Shown in pieces: positions 7,826 through 18,100 of a stretch of 64,000 nt of DNA. The notes under the pieces were generated by a model that was given only the letters and a program-made list of their open reading frames with translations, did not search any database and was not told the DNA's origin. Numbering within the stretch: position 1 is the first letter of the stretch; every line of letters starts with the position of its first letter. Where the stretch lies: positions 29,161,312-29,225,311 of the forward strand of contig CM063113.1 in the NCBI GenBank assembly GCA_031841125.1, given 5' to 3'. This DNA comes from Acanthococcus lagerstroemiae. Its lineage: Eukaryota > Arthropoda > Insecta > Hemiptera > Eriococcidae. The position numbers and the translations under genes are program-made.

Positions 7826-10800
7826 TTATTATACAATATTTTTTATAGCCATATGGAAGTGTATTCATTTCATCAATTAAGTATCTTTTATCATCATAAG
7901 GAGATAGTGCAATTTTATTGATTGATATAGTATATAATTTCAGCTTTTTGGAAACAATTCCATGCACAATTTCCTTAGTTTGCTTGCTATTGAACAAACA
8001 GTTTTTGTACATTTCAAATTTCATTCTTTCTATATTCAATCTTTTAATTCCCTTACACACTTTTTTCTCTTTCGATGTGTCGTTTCTGAAGGAGTACATT
8101 TTTGATCTTAGTCCTACCCACTCTCTTATTGGGATTCCTAAGTATTCATCCTTGAATAATCCTGGAACTTTTTTGTTTACTTGAGGCATCCAATCCATTA
8201 AATAATCTGAAGTGTCGTAATAATCTAGATTCTCTTTTATGTCCTCATAAACATCATCACATTCTATATAAACAATCAATGAATCTGTATCAGTTCCTAA
8301 TAATCTTATTTTGTCTCCATATTTCGTTTTTAAAACATTGTAGTAGAACTGGAACATTAATAATTTTGACAACTCCAGAACAACAAACCCCCAAATATTG
8401 GTTTATTCAACTTTACTTTCTTATTTTGAATGTGAAGTAAAACAGTTTCTTCATCAAGAACAACTCTTGTTTCAAACTCATTCTGTTTAAGAAATGAGTC
8501 TAAAGTAGTCACTATTTGTACTGTACATCTTTTTCTAACGTTCTCCATTTGTTTTCCATAGACACTATTATTGAGTAATTTATAGAGATCTTTCTCATAA
8601 TCATTTTTTGCTTTTTGTCTTAAGCTTGTATTCTTATCAATATATGGTTTCATCCAAGCTTTTTGTTTGAATCTTATGTAATTATTTATACTCTTTAAAA
8701 CTATACCTTGTTTCAAGCATTCTTTCAACATTCTGTAATCAATGAGATAATTATGTTTTGGGTGTAGCGTACTTATTAATTTACTCATTTTTGGTTTATT
8801 ACCTATTTTTTGTTCAATCAAAATTTTTTGAAAATCTGACAATTCTGATTCTCTAGGTACATATTGTTCTGGAAGCATGGGATAATCTTTAAATTTTTCG
8901 TGTAATTCTGTAGGAATCTCAAGATCAGCTATAAAAGTATATCCATACTCACCATTGTCATCTAGAGTAAGAATTACATCTTGAGTAAAGTCTGATGGTT
9001 TATAAGTCAATTTTTCAAATTTGCTTTCTAAAGATTTCTTTGCTTCGGAATTTTTTGCTTGCGCATCTTCAATTTGATGGGCTAGCAAATTATAGTTCAA
9101 GAATTCACCTATTGGTAATGGTTGACTCAGAGCCCACCCATATAAATTATTACAATCTAAATATAGAATATAACTGATATGCTTTTTACTATCCCAAATT
9201 CCTTTCTCTTTGGCTTTTTCTTTGCTTAATTTTATCGTTCTTCTTTCTTTCTCATCGTAAAAGTAACAATTATTAGCAAGAGCGTGTCTATGAGGAATGT
9301 TGGAAATCCCTCCTCTTATTCCTTTCTCATAAATTTCATAATTTTCTTGATCAGTAATTAGCTCAAGCGATTGTTTCGTGAATTTTAAAGAAGCACTATC
9401 TGATAAATGTGGTGCTGAAATATAATATACAGGATCTAGTCCATAATGTTTATAACACATTTCCCTAAAATTATCAAAAATATCTTTTGTGAGAATTGTA
9501 TCTAGTTTCAAGTATAAATCATGATAATCTCCAAAATTTTTACATCCAAAATATTTGTAAACTTTTTTTGCTTTTGATAAATCGTCATCAGATATATGTT
9601 TATTATTTAACATCGAATACCACGCCTTTTTATCTAATGGTAATTGCTCAGAGAATTTATCATAAGTACTAACCCAGTCATAAGGATAAATCCCCTTCTG
9701 TAAAACCAAATGTAGGTCTTCTTTTTTAAATTCTCTCAATATATTTTGAAATTTATTATAATTAATCGGTTTTGTCAATTCAGAATCACAAATTTCACAT
9801 TTTGCTGCATATTTTAAAATGCCATTCTCATTTATTGGTAAAAATTGTCCTTTCCTAATTTTCTGTACTTTTTTACACCTAGCACAAAAACAGTCATTCA
9901 CTTCTGCTAGATTTTTTACTGCTTGATCTAAACTAATTCCTACAAAATTTAATGTGTCAATAAATCTAAATTCCATTTCTATAGGTATTTTATCTCCTTT
10001 CCTACTTATTTTTAGTTTTTCTCCTTGACAAGAGGAACATTTTTTTAATATTTTGTCCCAATATTTTCTTTTACAAGTGCAGCAATAAGTGGAATCTCGT
10101 TTTACTTCACAATGATCTATCACCACCTTTTTGGAAAATGTTTTATAATTTTCACAATTTTCTGCAATAATTTTCACATCATGTTTCTCAGAAGGCTTCC
10201 TCTCGTTCCCACTAAATAATTTTAACAACCATTGTAAAAATATTTTGGAATCGTATTTTAAATTATGAATCAAAATTGGAATGAATCTTGGCATTCTTAA
10301 ATGCGAGTTGCACTCTCCACAGGCTACACCACGAAATTTTCCTGTATAATGATCATGATCTCTAACTTTTTCATTTTCTGCAAGAATCTTGTTACATAAA
10401 TGACAGTGAGAAGTTTCTTTGAATTTGATATCTTCATCTTGTCCCCAAATCATTGGCTTATTAATTCTTCTTATCTTGTTGTATGCGCGAGCATGTTCTA
10501 TTAACCAAGAATTGAATTGATTCATCAAGTTTTGTACATTCGAGTCTCTAACCAGCTGTGTTCCTTGTTGGTCAGAATAGAAACAAAAACTGTTAGCAAT
10601 ATGTTTCTGGAGATATTTTGTTGATTTAGTTTCTTTTTGCATTTTTTCCAATAGACATTCAAAATCCAACGTCACTGTGTATGGATGATATTGTTCTGCC
10701 CCATTTGTGCAATATTTTCGAAATTTCTTCTCTTCATTTGGCATTTCTATATTTTGCTCATCATTTATACAATTTTTTAAATGTTCCCCATATTTTAATT

Positions 10801-12106
10801 TATCTTTAAATCTTTTATGGCATTTCATACAAATTTCTACATGATGTGTATATTTATGTATTTTTCCTTTTAATAGAGCACTCAAGTTTTTTATCCCAAC
10901 AATATGATCCTTATACTGTAGTAAATTTACATGGTTTTCACTACTAATTGGTTTATAAATTAAAGAAAATTGACCAATACCCTCTTCATCTTCCTCATAC
11001 TTATAAATATTGATAGATATACCTAGAAATTTTTCATATTTTTTAATATTTTCTGGAATTAAATTGACTGGATATTCCATTTTCAGTTCTTCATATTTCG
11101 TGATATCATAATTTGAAACTCGATCTGTATTAATTGTAACTGAATTCAAAATACTTTCCAACGCATATTCAAAGCATCTAAGATCTTCTTGCTTGAGACA
11201 CTTAAAATTTCTATTTTGAATATTTTTCACATTAATACAACACTTTTTTGATTGAATAAATTTGGGTAATTGAATATAAGTCCCACCACGTAAAGGGTCA
11301 TTTTTATCAGATTGAATATTTATTTCAATAACTTGATCAAATTTATATTTAGTATTTTGAGCAGTATAACTCTCATACTTTTGTATAACTTCATTTTTTG
11401 CTGAGATTAATGCACTTTCAATTGCATTCGAATCTACTATAATATGATGCTTTGATCGAAAATATGCCTCTTTATCACCTATTTTATCTCCAGTTGTGTG
11501 ATCTATTTCTATATAGTTTACAACTGCTATTAATCCTATGCTTATTGCCTTTTTCTTTTTCATCTCACTTTTAAGCATTCTACCAAGAAGTTCTGTAATT
11601 TTGTCTAAATAAATTCTTAAATCATATTTTGCAGGTTCGTATACTATAGAGAATTGATTTACCATATTTTTCCAACACCCATCTATCTTTCTCACACTAG
11701 GACGAACTATAGGCTCATCAAAACTATCATCATCAAAATTAAATTCTTGGAGATACTTTACATTTTGAGATTGTAAGAATTTTTCAATTATTTTAGCTCT
11801 AGTTAAATTTTTGTTTCTTTCTCCAACTTTTTTAATGAGTTCTTTTTTCGTTAATTTATTCAGAATCTCTCTCTCAAAATTCGAACTCTGTCTCTGTATC
11901 TTGTCTCTAATTTCCAATAATTCAGATTTTTTCAACTTAGATACACCTTTCACTCCACAATTTCGCAAATCATTTCTTAAATCTTTTGCTGTTGTTGTTG
12001 TCCTTCCATGCTTAGATCTGACATGTCTAGCATAATTTTTGTATGTAATTTTTTTATTACACTCTATACACATTCTCGGTGCATATTTTTTATTTATCGT
12101 TTCCAT
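7812..12106 (-). pseudogene. Protein-primed family-B DNA polymerase (pPolB), frame interrupted
   Basis: Replicative polymerase with 3'-5' exonuclease, about 1,430 residues in two frames (12,106 to 8,357, then 8,372 to 7,812). From the N-terminus: a C2H2-type finger (MCIECNKKITYKNYARH); two SAP-like helical pairs (about residues 40-110); a second finger near 419; Exo I motif TLDFECLL near 479. Next is an endonuclease-VII-like cysteine/histidine module (CHLCNKIL...DHDHYTGKFRGVACGECN, about 567-605) running into Exo II HNLKYDSKIF. Two CxxC pairs follow (about 672-775), then Exo III DYHDLYLKLDTI near 865, polymerase motif A LDCNNLYGWALSQ near 990 and motif B YKLLNNSVYGKQ near 1,175. Motif C GTDTDSL lies only in the second frame. 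The frames separate by one base near a run of five C (8,388-8,392, plus strand). As written the protein loses its catalytic motif C. Confidence 0.93.
7826..7840 (-). promoter_or_regulatory. TATA-like motif before the ATPase gene
   Basis: AATATTGTATAATAA directly before ATG on the minus strand; it lies inside the end of the polymerase gene. Confidence 0.5.
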
Positions 12107-12120
12107 TTTATTATATATAA
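12107..12120 (-). promoter_or_regulatory. TATA-like motif before the polymerase gene
   Basis: TTATATATAATAAA directly before ATG on the minus strand; closest to the motifs of the terminal-repeat gene and of the gene at 13,433. Confidence 0.5.
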
Positions 12121-12985
12121 TACTACTATTATTCTTTTAACGTAATTCAATTTTTTATTTATCGTATTTCTTCATTACACGCTAATTTATGCACGAAAAC
12201 AACCAAATAATTAACAAGGTTAGCGCAATCAATTAAATGATAACACCATCATGGCATTGAAAAAAATTATACATGAATCGAATCTATACGGCGATGATAA
12301 TTTATTCATAAATATGAGAGTGCTATGTTTGCATTTTCAAACTCATATGTAATGTTGGTTACGGGCTTCGTAAGTATATATACAAATTTTAAATAACACT
12401 CTATCGGAGCTAGGAGCTGTACATTAGGCTTCCTCCCCATATTAGACGGAAGTGCTAAAGAGGGGAAAGGTCCGTACACCTCACCTAGGCTAGTTCCCCT
12501 CGGGATAACAAACTGTAACCGTGACTGAACAGCGTCACGGCGGCAAATCAAAAGTGTTATCTCGGGGTCGACGATGTCGAGTTACTAAGTCTCTGTAATC
12601 AGCGCTGATTAGGTAGTAACATTCAATGCAAAATAAATAAAAAAAAAACGCTGTACTAGATCTCTGACGTACTCCGATGGCGCGGGTGCACACGCGTCGC
12701 TGGGTGCTTGGAGGTCGAACTACAGTGAAAAAAAAAAAAAAAAAAAAAAAAAAGATAACACCGGGTTTAGACTCGCGTACTCTGAGCTGATATGAAGCCG
12801 GCCATATCAGTCTCAGATGCGTGAATCGACGGCCTTGGTGGAAAAAAAAAACTCTCAGAGTTTCCACAGCCTCCCGCGGACAAAAAAAAAATGCAAATAA
12901 AAATTCAGGGCGTTCGCGGGGGGCAGTGGTTTTGCAAAATTTTCTCGTGAGTTTTTTCGCATTTTCCAAGGGATTTCAAATAATT
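12121..12985. mobile_element. GC-richer island, probable insertion in the Polinton
   Basis: Composition differs sharply from the AT-rich element on both sides, with many CG dinucleotides between about 12,400 and 12,960. It contains a pure A-run of about 29 bases (12,725-12,753) and two shorter ones. Minus-strand open frames here are low-complexity and resemble nothing. Stretches such as GGTCGAACTAC (about 12,711) and the complement of 12,765-12,835 faintly recall RNA-polymerase-III internal boxes, so a SINE-like insertion is possible. No clear ends or target duplication were found. Confidence 0.4.
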
Positions 12986-12998
12986 TTTGTTTGAAATC

Positions 12999-13433
12999 TT
13001 AATAATCTATATTTTCTATTTCTCCATTTTTAAATGTAATATTTTTTTTAGTTATTTTTTTTAAAAGTATTAGCATTTTAATTTTTTTTATATCTTCTTT
13101 ACTTTTTCCCGTTCTAATAGCAAATGTTTCTATCATTGTATCATTAATATTTTTTCTTGAAATATTTTGATTTTCTTTTCGTTCTTTAGATTTAAATGTC
13201 TTTCTAATATCTTCTACAAATTCTTTCTCGCCTTTTTTTTCTAAATCTTTATAAAATTCTTTAATTTTATTTTCAGGAATAAAGTCATAAACAATATTTT
13301 CCATAAATTTATATAGATCTGTTTCCAAATAAATATTAATATATTTAAAACATTTAAGGAATTCAATGTTTTTTAATTCACAATTCATTCTTTTTTTTAA
13401 TTCAATGTTTTTTAATTCACAATTCATTTCCAT
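12999..13433 (-). CDS. Small lysine-rich protein of unknown function
   Basis: 144 residues, not recognised. It is strongly basic and rich in Lys, Ile and Asn, probably mostly helical. The N-terminus contains a tandem duplication: MNCELKNIE occurs at residues 3 and 16, with the DNA unit repeated at about 13,380-13,430. Its start region, TATATTATAAAATGGAAATG, matches that of the terminal-repeat gene, and both proteins begin Met-Glu-Met. This suggests the promoter and first codons were copied from the repeat. It lies between the right terminal repeat and the polymerase gene, the usual place for small accessory or early genes. The frame is intact. Function unknown. Confidence 0.6.
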   Translation of the reverse strand: MEMNCELKNIELKKRMNCELKNIEFLKCFKYINIYLETDLYKFMENIVYDFIPENKIKEFYKDLEKKGEKEFVEDIRKTFKSKERKENQNISRKNINDTMIETFAIRTGKSKEDIKKIKMLILLKKITKKNITFKNGEIENIDY

Positions 13434-13450
13434 TTTATAATATATAATAA
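13434..13450 (-). promoter_or_regulatory. TATA-like motif before the small basic gene
   Basis: TTATTATATATTATAAA directly before ATG; nearly the same string as in the terminal repeats. Confidence 0.5.
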
Positions 13451-13521
13451 TTTTTTTTTATTTTTTTTTTATTTATTATTTTTTTTATTATTTTTTATTT
13501 TTATTATTTTTTTATTTTTAT
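13451..13521. other. Low-complexity T/A stretch
   Basis: Runs of T broken by single A, between the small basic gene and the right terminal repeat. No gene seen. Confidence 0.5.
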
Positions 13522-13551
13522 TATTTTTATATGAAAAATCATATAAAAATA
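13522..13551. terminator. Perfect hairpin at the inner edge of the right terminal repeat
   Basis: Mirror copy of the 913-942 hairpin: 13-bp stem and AAAA loop on the plus strand, 19 bases beyond the stop codon of the gene at 13,571-14,356. Confidence 0.5.
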
Positions 13552-13570
13552 CATTATAACAACTTTAATA

Positions 13571-14356
13571 TTATTCATTTTCTTGAACTAATGTGGTTAT
13601 GAAAGGTTTACTATTTTCAGCTTTCCATTTTTCAGAATCATTAAACATAGCTTCAACAATTTTTGAGACTTCTTTATCTCTACCTACACATAAAGAGTTC
13701 AAATTAGATTCTGTTGGAACAATATAATTTTCAATACAACATGCTCTACTCTTTTTTAAAGAACCTACTACGTTTGATACAAAAGTAGGACAGAACACAA
13801 GCATAGAATACCATAAATCTGACATTACACCTCGTGTTTTACTATAAACTGTTTTAAATTCTTTTCTAAACTTTAATAAATTCTTATCAAATTCTACCTG
13901 AAATACACCTCTAGCTGTAAGTTGGATTGGTTCTTTATGTAGTGGATGATTCTTTTCATCTAGAAACACTAAGAGATACTTACGTGCTGAAATATAGTCT
14001 GTATCTCCTTTTACCCAATAACCAGCAAAAGAGTAATCATCTCGAGAAAGTCTGATAAGTTTAAGTTGGCGTCTAATGATTAAAATACGATTTTTATCGA
14101 TAATCCTACCTTGAATTGATCCATCTCGAGTCTCAATTGTGTGCGGTTTTGTATTTACAAAATGTTCTACACAGCTGGCACCTGAACATGACTCGTTGCA
14201 ATTTTTTCTCCACTCACAAGACATCAAATTTTCATTAGACATCCAGAGGCCTACAGGTTCTTGATTAATCACTTTCACTGATGGTATCTTTTTAGATACA
14301 CAGTGTGTAGAGTCATCAAAATTAAAGTTATTGCTTTTACTTTCAATCATTTCCAT
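13571..14356 (-). CDS. Terminal-repeat-encoded protein of unknown function (right copy)
   Basis: Second copy of the 261-residue protein at 108-893, in inverted orientation. Aligned without gaps, it differs by Arg for His near residue 96 (base 14,070). The N-terminal Cys cluster and all other residues match. Intact frame; same TATA-like leader. Near-identity of the two copies means recent insertion of the element or ongoing conversion between the repeats. Function unknown. Confidence 0.8.
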   Translation of the reverse strand: MEMIESKSNNFNFDDSTHCVSKKIPSVKVINQEPVGLWMSNENLMSCEWRKNCNESCSGASCVEHFVNTKPHTIETRDGSIQGRIIDKNRILIIRRQLKLIRLSRDDYSFAGYWVKGDTDYISARKYLLVFLDEKNHPLHKEPIQLTARGVFQVEFDKNLLKFRKEFKTVYSKTRGVMSDLWYSMLVFCPTFVSNVVGSLKKSRACCIENYIVPTESNLNSLCVGRDKEVSKIVEAMFNDSEKWKAENSKPFITTLVQENE

Positions 14357-14373
14357 TTTATAATATATAATAT
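14357..14373 (-). promoter_or_regulatory. TATA-like motif before the right terminal-repeat gene
   Basis: Same ATATTATATATTATAAA string as at 91-107, running directly into ATG. Confidence 0.5.
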
Positions 14374-14560
14374 TATTTTTTTTTTTAAATTATTTTTTTT
14401 TTATTTTAAACTAGGTTATCAATTTTCGATTTTTTTTTTATTATTTTTTTATTATTTTTTTTTTATTTTAAACTAGGTTATCAATTTTCGATTTTTTTTT
14501 ATTATTTTTTTTAGTATTAAGATTTCAAACCAAAATCACTTGAAATCCAAGTTAGAAAAA

Positions 14561-14598
14561 AAAGTGGTCTGATAAAAAAATGGAAACTCGACCACTTT
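14561..14598. other. Short hairpin just outside the Polinton
   Basis: AAAGTGGTC and GACCACTTT form a 9-bp stem with a 20-base loop. It lies between the Polinton's right end and a minisatellite; possibly the end of another repeat. Function unknown. Confidence 0.4.
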
Positions 14599-14629
14599 AT
14601 ATTACAATATCAATTCTTTTAACACCAAC

Positions 14630-15180
14630 ACAAAAATGTGAACTTGGTTACAGAGAACAGAACTTACACACAAATGTGTTTTCAACAGCGAATGTACAAA
14701 AATGTGTTTTCGACATCGAATGTACAAAAATGTGAACTCGGTCTAGGATTGTACAAAACTTACACAGAAAAGTGTTTTCAACAGCGAATGTACAAAAATG
14801 TGACTTCAACAGCGAATGTCCAGAAAAGTGTTTTCAACAGTGAATGTACAAAAATGTGAACTCGATTCAGAGAGAACAATACGTACACAGAAATGTGAAC
14901 TCGATCCAGAGAGAACAGAATTCACTCAGAAAAATGTTTTCAACAGTGAATGCCCAGAAATGTGAACTCGGTCCAGAGAGAACAGAATTCACTCAGAAAA
15001 ATGTTTTCAACAATAAATTTACAGAAATGTGAACTCGATCCAGAGAGAACAGAATTCACTCAGAAAAATGTTTTCAACAGTGAATGCCCAGAAATGTGAA
15101 CTCGGTCCAGAGAGAACAGAATTCACTCAGAAAAATGTTTTCAACAGTGAATGTACAAAAATGTGAACTCGATCCAGAAT
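14630..15180 (+). repeat. Imperfect minisatellite next to the Polinton
   Basis: Tandem array of a compound unit of roughly 65-70 bases built from the modules AAATGTGAACTCG, CCAGAGAGAACAGAATTCAC, AGAAAAATGTTTTCAACA and GTGAATG. At the left end shorter modules alternate (ACAAAAATGTG, TTTTCAACAGCGAATGT). The units become more alike towards the right, ending near 15,180. Several open frames cross it because the unit lacks stops; they are not genes. Confidence 0.85.
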
Positions 15181-18100
15181 CGTACCTTTCTATACTACTG
15201 TCACCGACAACTGAGAATGACACCGGGATCTCTCCGCTCTCTTTCTTTTATAATCAAAATCGTCCGGCATTCTCAGGCGGCACCGGAAACTGTCTAGCAA
15301 GGGACTTCTACCCTGTATTTAGTACAGTACGTTCCAGTTATCTCTCAGAACTGTTTTGTTGATTTAGTGTTCGCACTGCAATCTTAGAAGCGTGATTTAA
15401 AGGCTATTCCGTTCTAGTCTTATAAATCAACAAAAAACTACAGTTCCGAGGATGTAGACCACGACATGTCGTAGCTCGGATAACAAGTGTTACTCCGACC
15501 TACTATACATCCCGTGCACTGCACGAATCTATCTGCGAGTATCATCGCAACCAAGATTTCGGCGTGACGGAATCGTACACATATAAGTAACAATAATTTA
15601 AAAAAAAAAAAATTGGAGGCCTCTTAAATGTGGGGGCCCGGATTCTGGGCCTCCTGGGACTCCCCCTAAATCCGGCACAGTGTAGTTTTAGTTTTACGTT
15701 ACTTAAAATTAGGTCGTGTTGCAGAAAAAAATAAAAATATAAAATAAGAAAATAAAAAAATAGTCTGAAGGTTATGATTGAAATGGTTTGTGTATTTTGG
15801 TCTTCCGATTATTCAGCTAGCAGTTAAGCCCCTAGTTGAAAACTTCGGCCTTTTCTATGCTTAAGAGAGCAGTTTGACCCACACGTTTCTAGCACTTCAG
15901 CCTTTTTAGCACACTGAAGAGCAGTTTGGCCTCAAGTTTGGCCCCTTTGGCACAATAAAGAAGGAAATTCAGATTGGCCTTTTTTGCGTAACAATCTCGA
16001 GTACTCGACGATGGTGATTGGAGGCAGAAACAATGTTTACAGGTGAAACATTCGGTGGACGGAAAGCAATCCCATCTGTTAGATAATCATGGTGAAATAA
16101 GAGATCGGTTTCCACACCCATAATGTGTGCTTTAATATGCGATCGAGTAAAGTTTATTTCGACACCTCTTTCGTTCATGACGCTTTTGTGACCGAGGAAT
16201 TTGCGGAGTCCCCGTAGGATCTATTTATCAACAATTTTGTTTAAAATATTTTGAGATGAGCTGATCTGCTTCTGATTCTTAACGAAAAATCCACTTTTTG
16301 GGAAATGTTGAACCCACGGGCATGCAGTTCTACGAAATTTACGAACACTGGTGATCCTGGAGCTAGTCCGGAGCCAGAGATTAAAACTTTCCATCGTCTC
16401 AATCTGTTTACGGACTTCACTTACACTTTCTTCCATTACTTTCACTCCTTTACGAATCCACATTTGGACATCCCAAGCACTGACCCGCGCACAAACACAT
16501 TTAAATTATTTTACATATTTTATACGAATGCCAATGTATCAAACTAGCGCCAGGGTATTTACCCAACCTAAATTTAATGACACGGAATTCCCTATGCCGT
16601 GTACGAATTATACTTAAATCTAGGTACAAACGAACCCATTCGCAAACAGGTTTCCAGTTCATCTGCGACCGAATAACCCAACCGTAAATACAATGAGTCC
16701 GCATTTTCGATTCTACGAAAAATAATGCATAGAAGTTGATGTACCTATCTTTCGGAAAGTTTCCAAATGCGTGGGTCGAGGGAGCATTGACAGAAATTCA
16801 GGAAGTATGGCGACGTTCGCCAGATTTTGCCGGGGTGTCGAAACGGATTATTGCGCGGTTAAGTGACAGCGGGTGCACGGGTAGTGGGCTCCTTTTACCA
16901 TAAATTAAAAAAGATATATAACGACAGCTGAAGAGGAAATTTAATTTCGACCGTGGGGTTGTAAATGGGTGGGCAGACAGCTTTTCGTAACTCTATAATA
17001 TTATTACATTGTCGCGTCTTGAGTACGACGCGGCTATTCGAGAAACAAAACACGTTTTGTTTTTTCGCATCATTTCTCGATATATTCTCAGTTCGAGTCC
17101 AAATCCTCTCCGGAGCCCAAGTTCTGAACTGAAAGTCGACACAGAGGAACAGAGCATGCTGAGACCACTCAAGAATAAGCTGTACACTGACAGCGCGCGT
17201 TCCCGGATCAAAAGTCATCAGAGCCCTTACTCTGGCTTCCTGTTTGGTAAATGTCTGGTCACTCGACCTTCGATATCGGTACACCAGACCTCGTCAATCG
17301 GAAAGCCGTGCGAAAACAGCCAGAAGCGAGGCATTCTTAGAACCAACAAACCGAAATACTTTTCGTGACCACTTACGTGTACAGCTCATGCCTGCCTTGT
17401 CGGCTGAGGAAGTTGACCATCCACGCCTTAATTATGAAACTGTAACTGCATCGATCAAATATATACATAATAAAGGCCTGTTGTACACCTTGTTTACCTA
17501 ACAGAATTCTAATCCGGTATTCGAATAATTTTTTAATCTCGTTAGCCGGTCGTCATTGAACTGCTTCCTAAACACGACACTTGACAGTATCGTGCCACTT
17601 CCTGTTCCACCTCGTTGTACACTCTATATCTGAAAATTGATTTTTTGCGGTTGCCAGCAGTCGACTGGAAATTGGTTTCTTTAAATAACCGCGTGTTTAC
17701 AGAATGTCTCGGTCTTGAGGAAAATTATACCTACGTCGAATTATGTGAAGAAGAAATAGGTATACAGTCAGGTTTAGGTATAACCCAAGACCAGGGGAAG
17801 CGAATTCAAAAATACGTCGAAGCTGAAAACATCTGAACCGTGGATAAGAATCAAAGTTCATAATCAGTGACGAAAGATACGTATTCAATCTATTAGGTAC
17901 TGACGACATCAGTGATCTCAGTAGATTTAGATACAACTGTTGGGTACTCTGTGTCACGAGTCGTATTAACTAAGATGAGATTAGGTTCAGAATCTTCAAG
18001 AACCGTCAAAATTTTAACAGGTCTCATTGAGAGTTATTACATAGGATTCTGTTTGTACTCCTAAGATTCAGTTTTGACTCGCTAAGCCAACACGTAAACC

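Larger units (their letters stand above)
1..14512. mobile_element. Polinton/Maverick (polintovirus-type) element, nearly complete
   Basis: Large self-synthesising DNA transposon / endogenous virus-like element. Seen directly: inverted terminal repeats at both ends, each with the same 261-codon gene, and between them minus-strand genes for protein-primed polymerase B, packaging ATPase, DUF8207-type protein, coiled-coil protein, integrase, PLA2-domain protein, basic pVI/pX-like protein, adenain-type protease, penton-like protein and major capsid protein. This set defines Polintons. Genes are separated by 0-45 bases or overlap, and the element is very AT-rich compared with the flanking DNA. The left terminus lies before the window, so the target duplication cannot be seen, and the right edge near 14,512 is approximate. 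The polymerase, integrase and capsid frames are each interrupted, so the copy is probably defective. Identification is firm; completeness is inferred. Confidence 0.95.
13519..14512 (-). repeat. Right terminal inverted repeat of the Polinton
   Basis: Reverse complement of 1-945, extended outward by a tandem duplication of period 62 (the AACTAGGTTATCAATTTTCG unit begins at 14,409 and 14,471). The repeat stops being low-complexity T/A at about 14,512, taken as the approximate right end. The expected CT terminus was not found with confidence. Confidence 0.85.

Noticed and set aside
12700..12840. tRNA gene
   Set aside because: Only faint box-B-like similarity; no cloverleaf could be drawn.
12306..12969. 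Minus-strand open frames of 81 and 144 codons in the GC-rich island
   Set aside because: One runs through an A-tract that yields poly-Phe. There is no conserved segment and no promoter-like leader, and the composition is unlike the Polinton genes.
14638..15362. Chain of plus-strand open frames beside the Polinton
   Set aside because: They are translations of a minisatellite unit that lacks stops; the peptides simply repeat.
16221..17836. Cluster of overlapping open frames on both strands
   Set aside because: No conserved motif, no repeat partner, and lengths are those expected by chance at this base composition.
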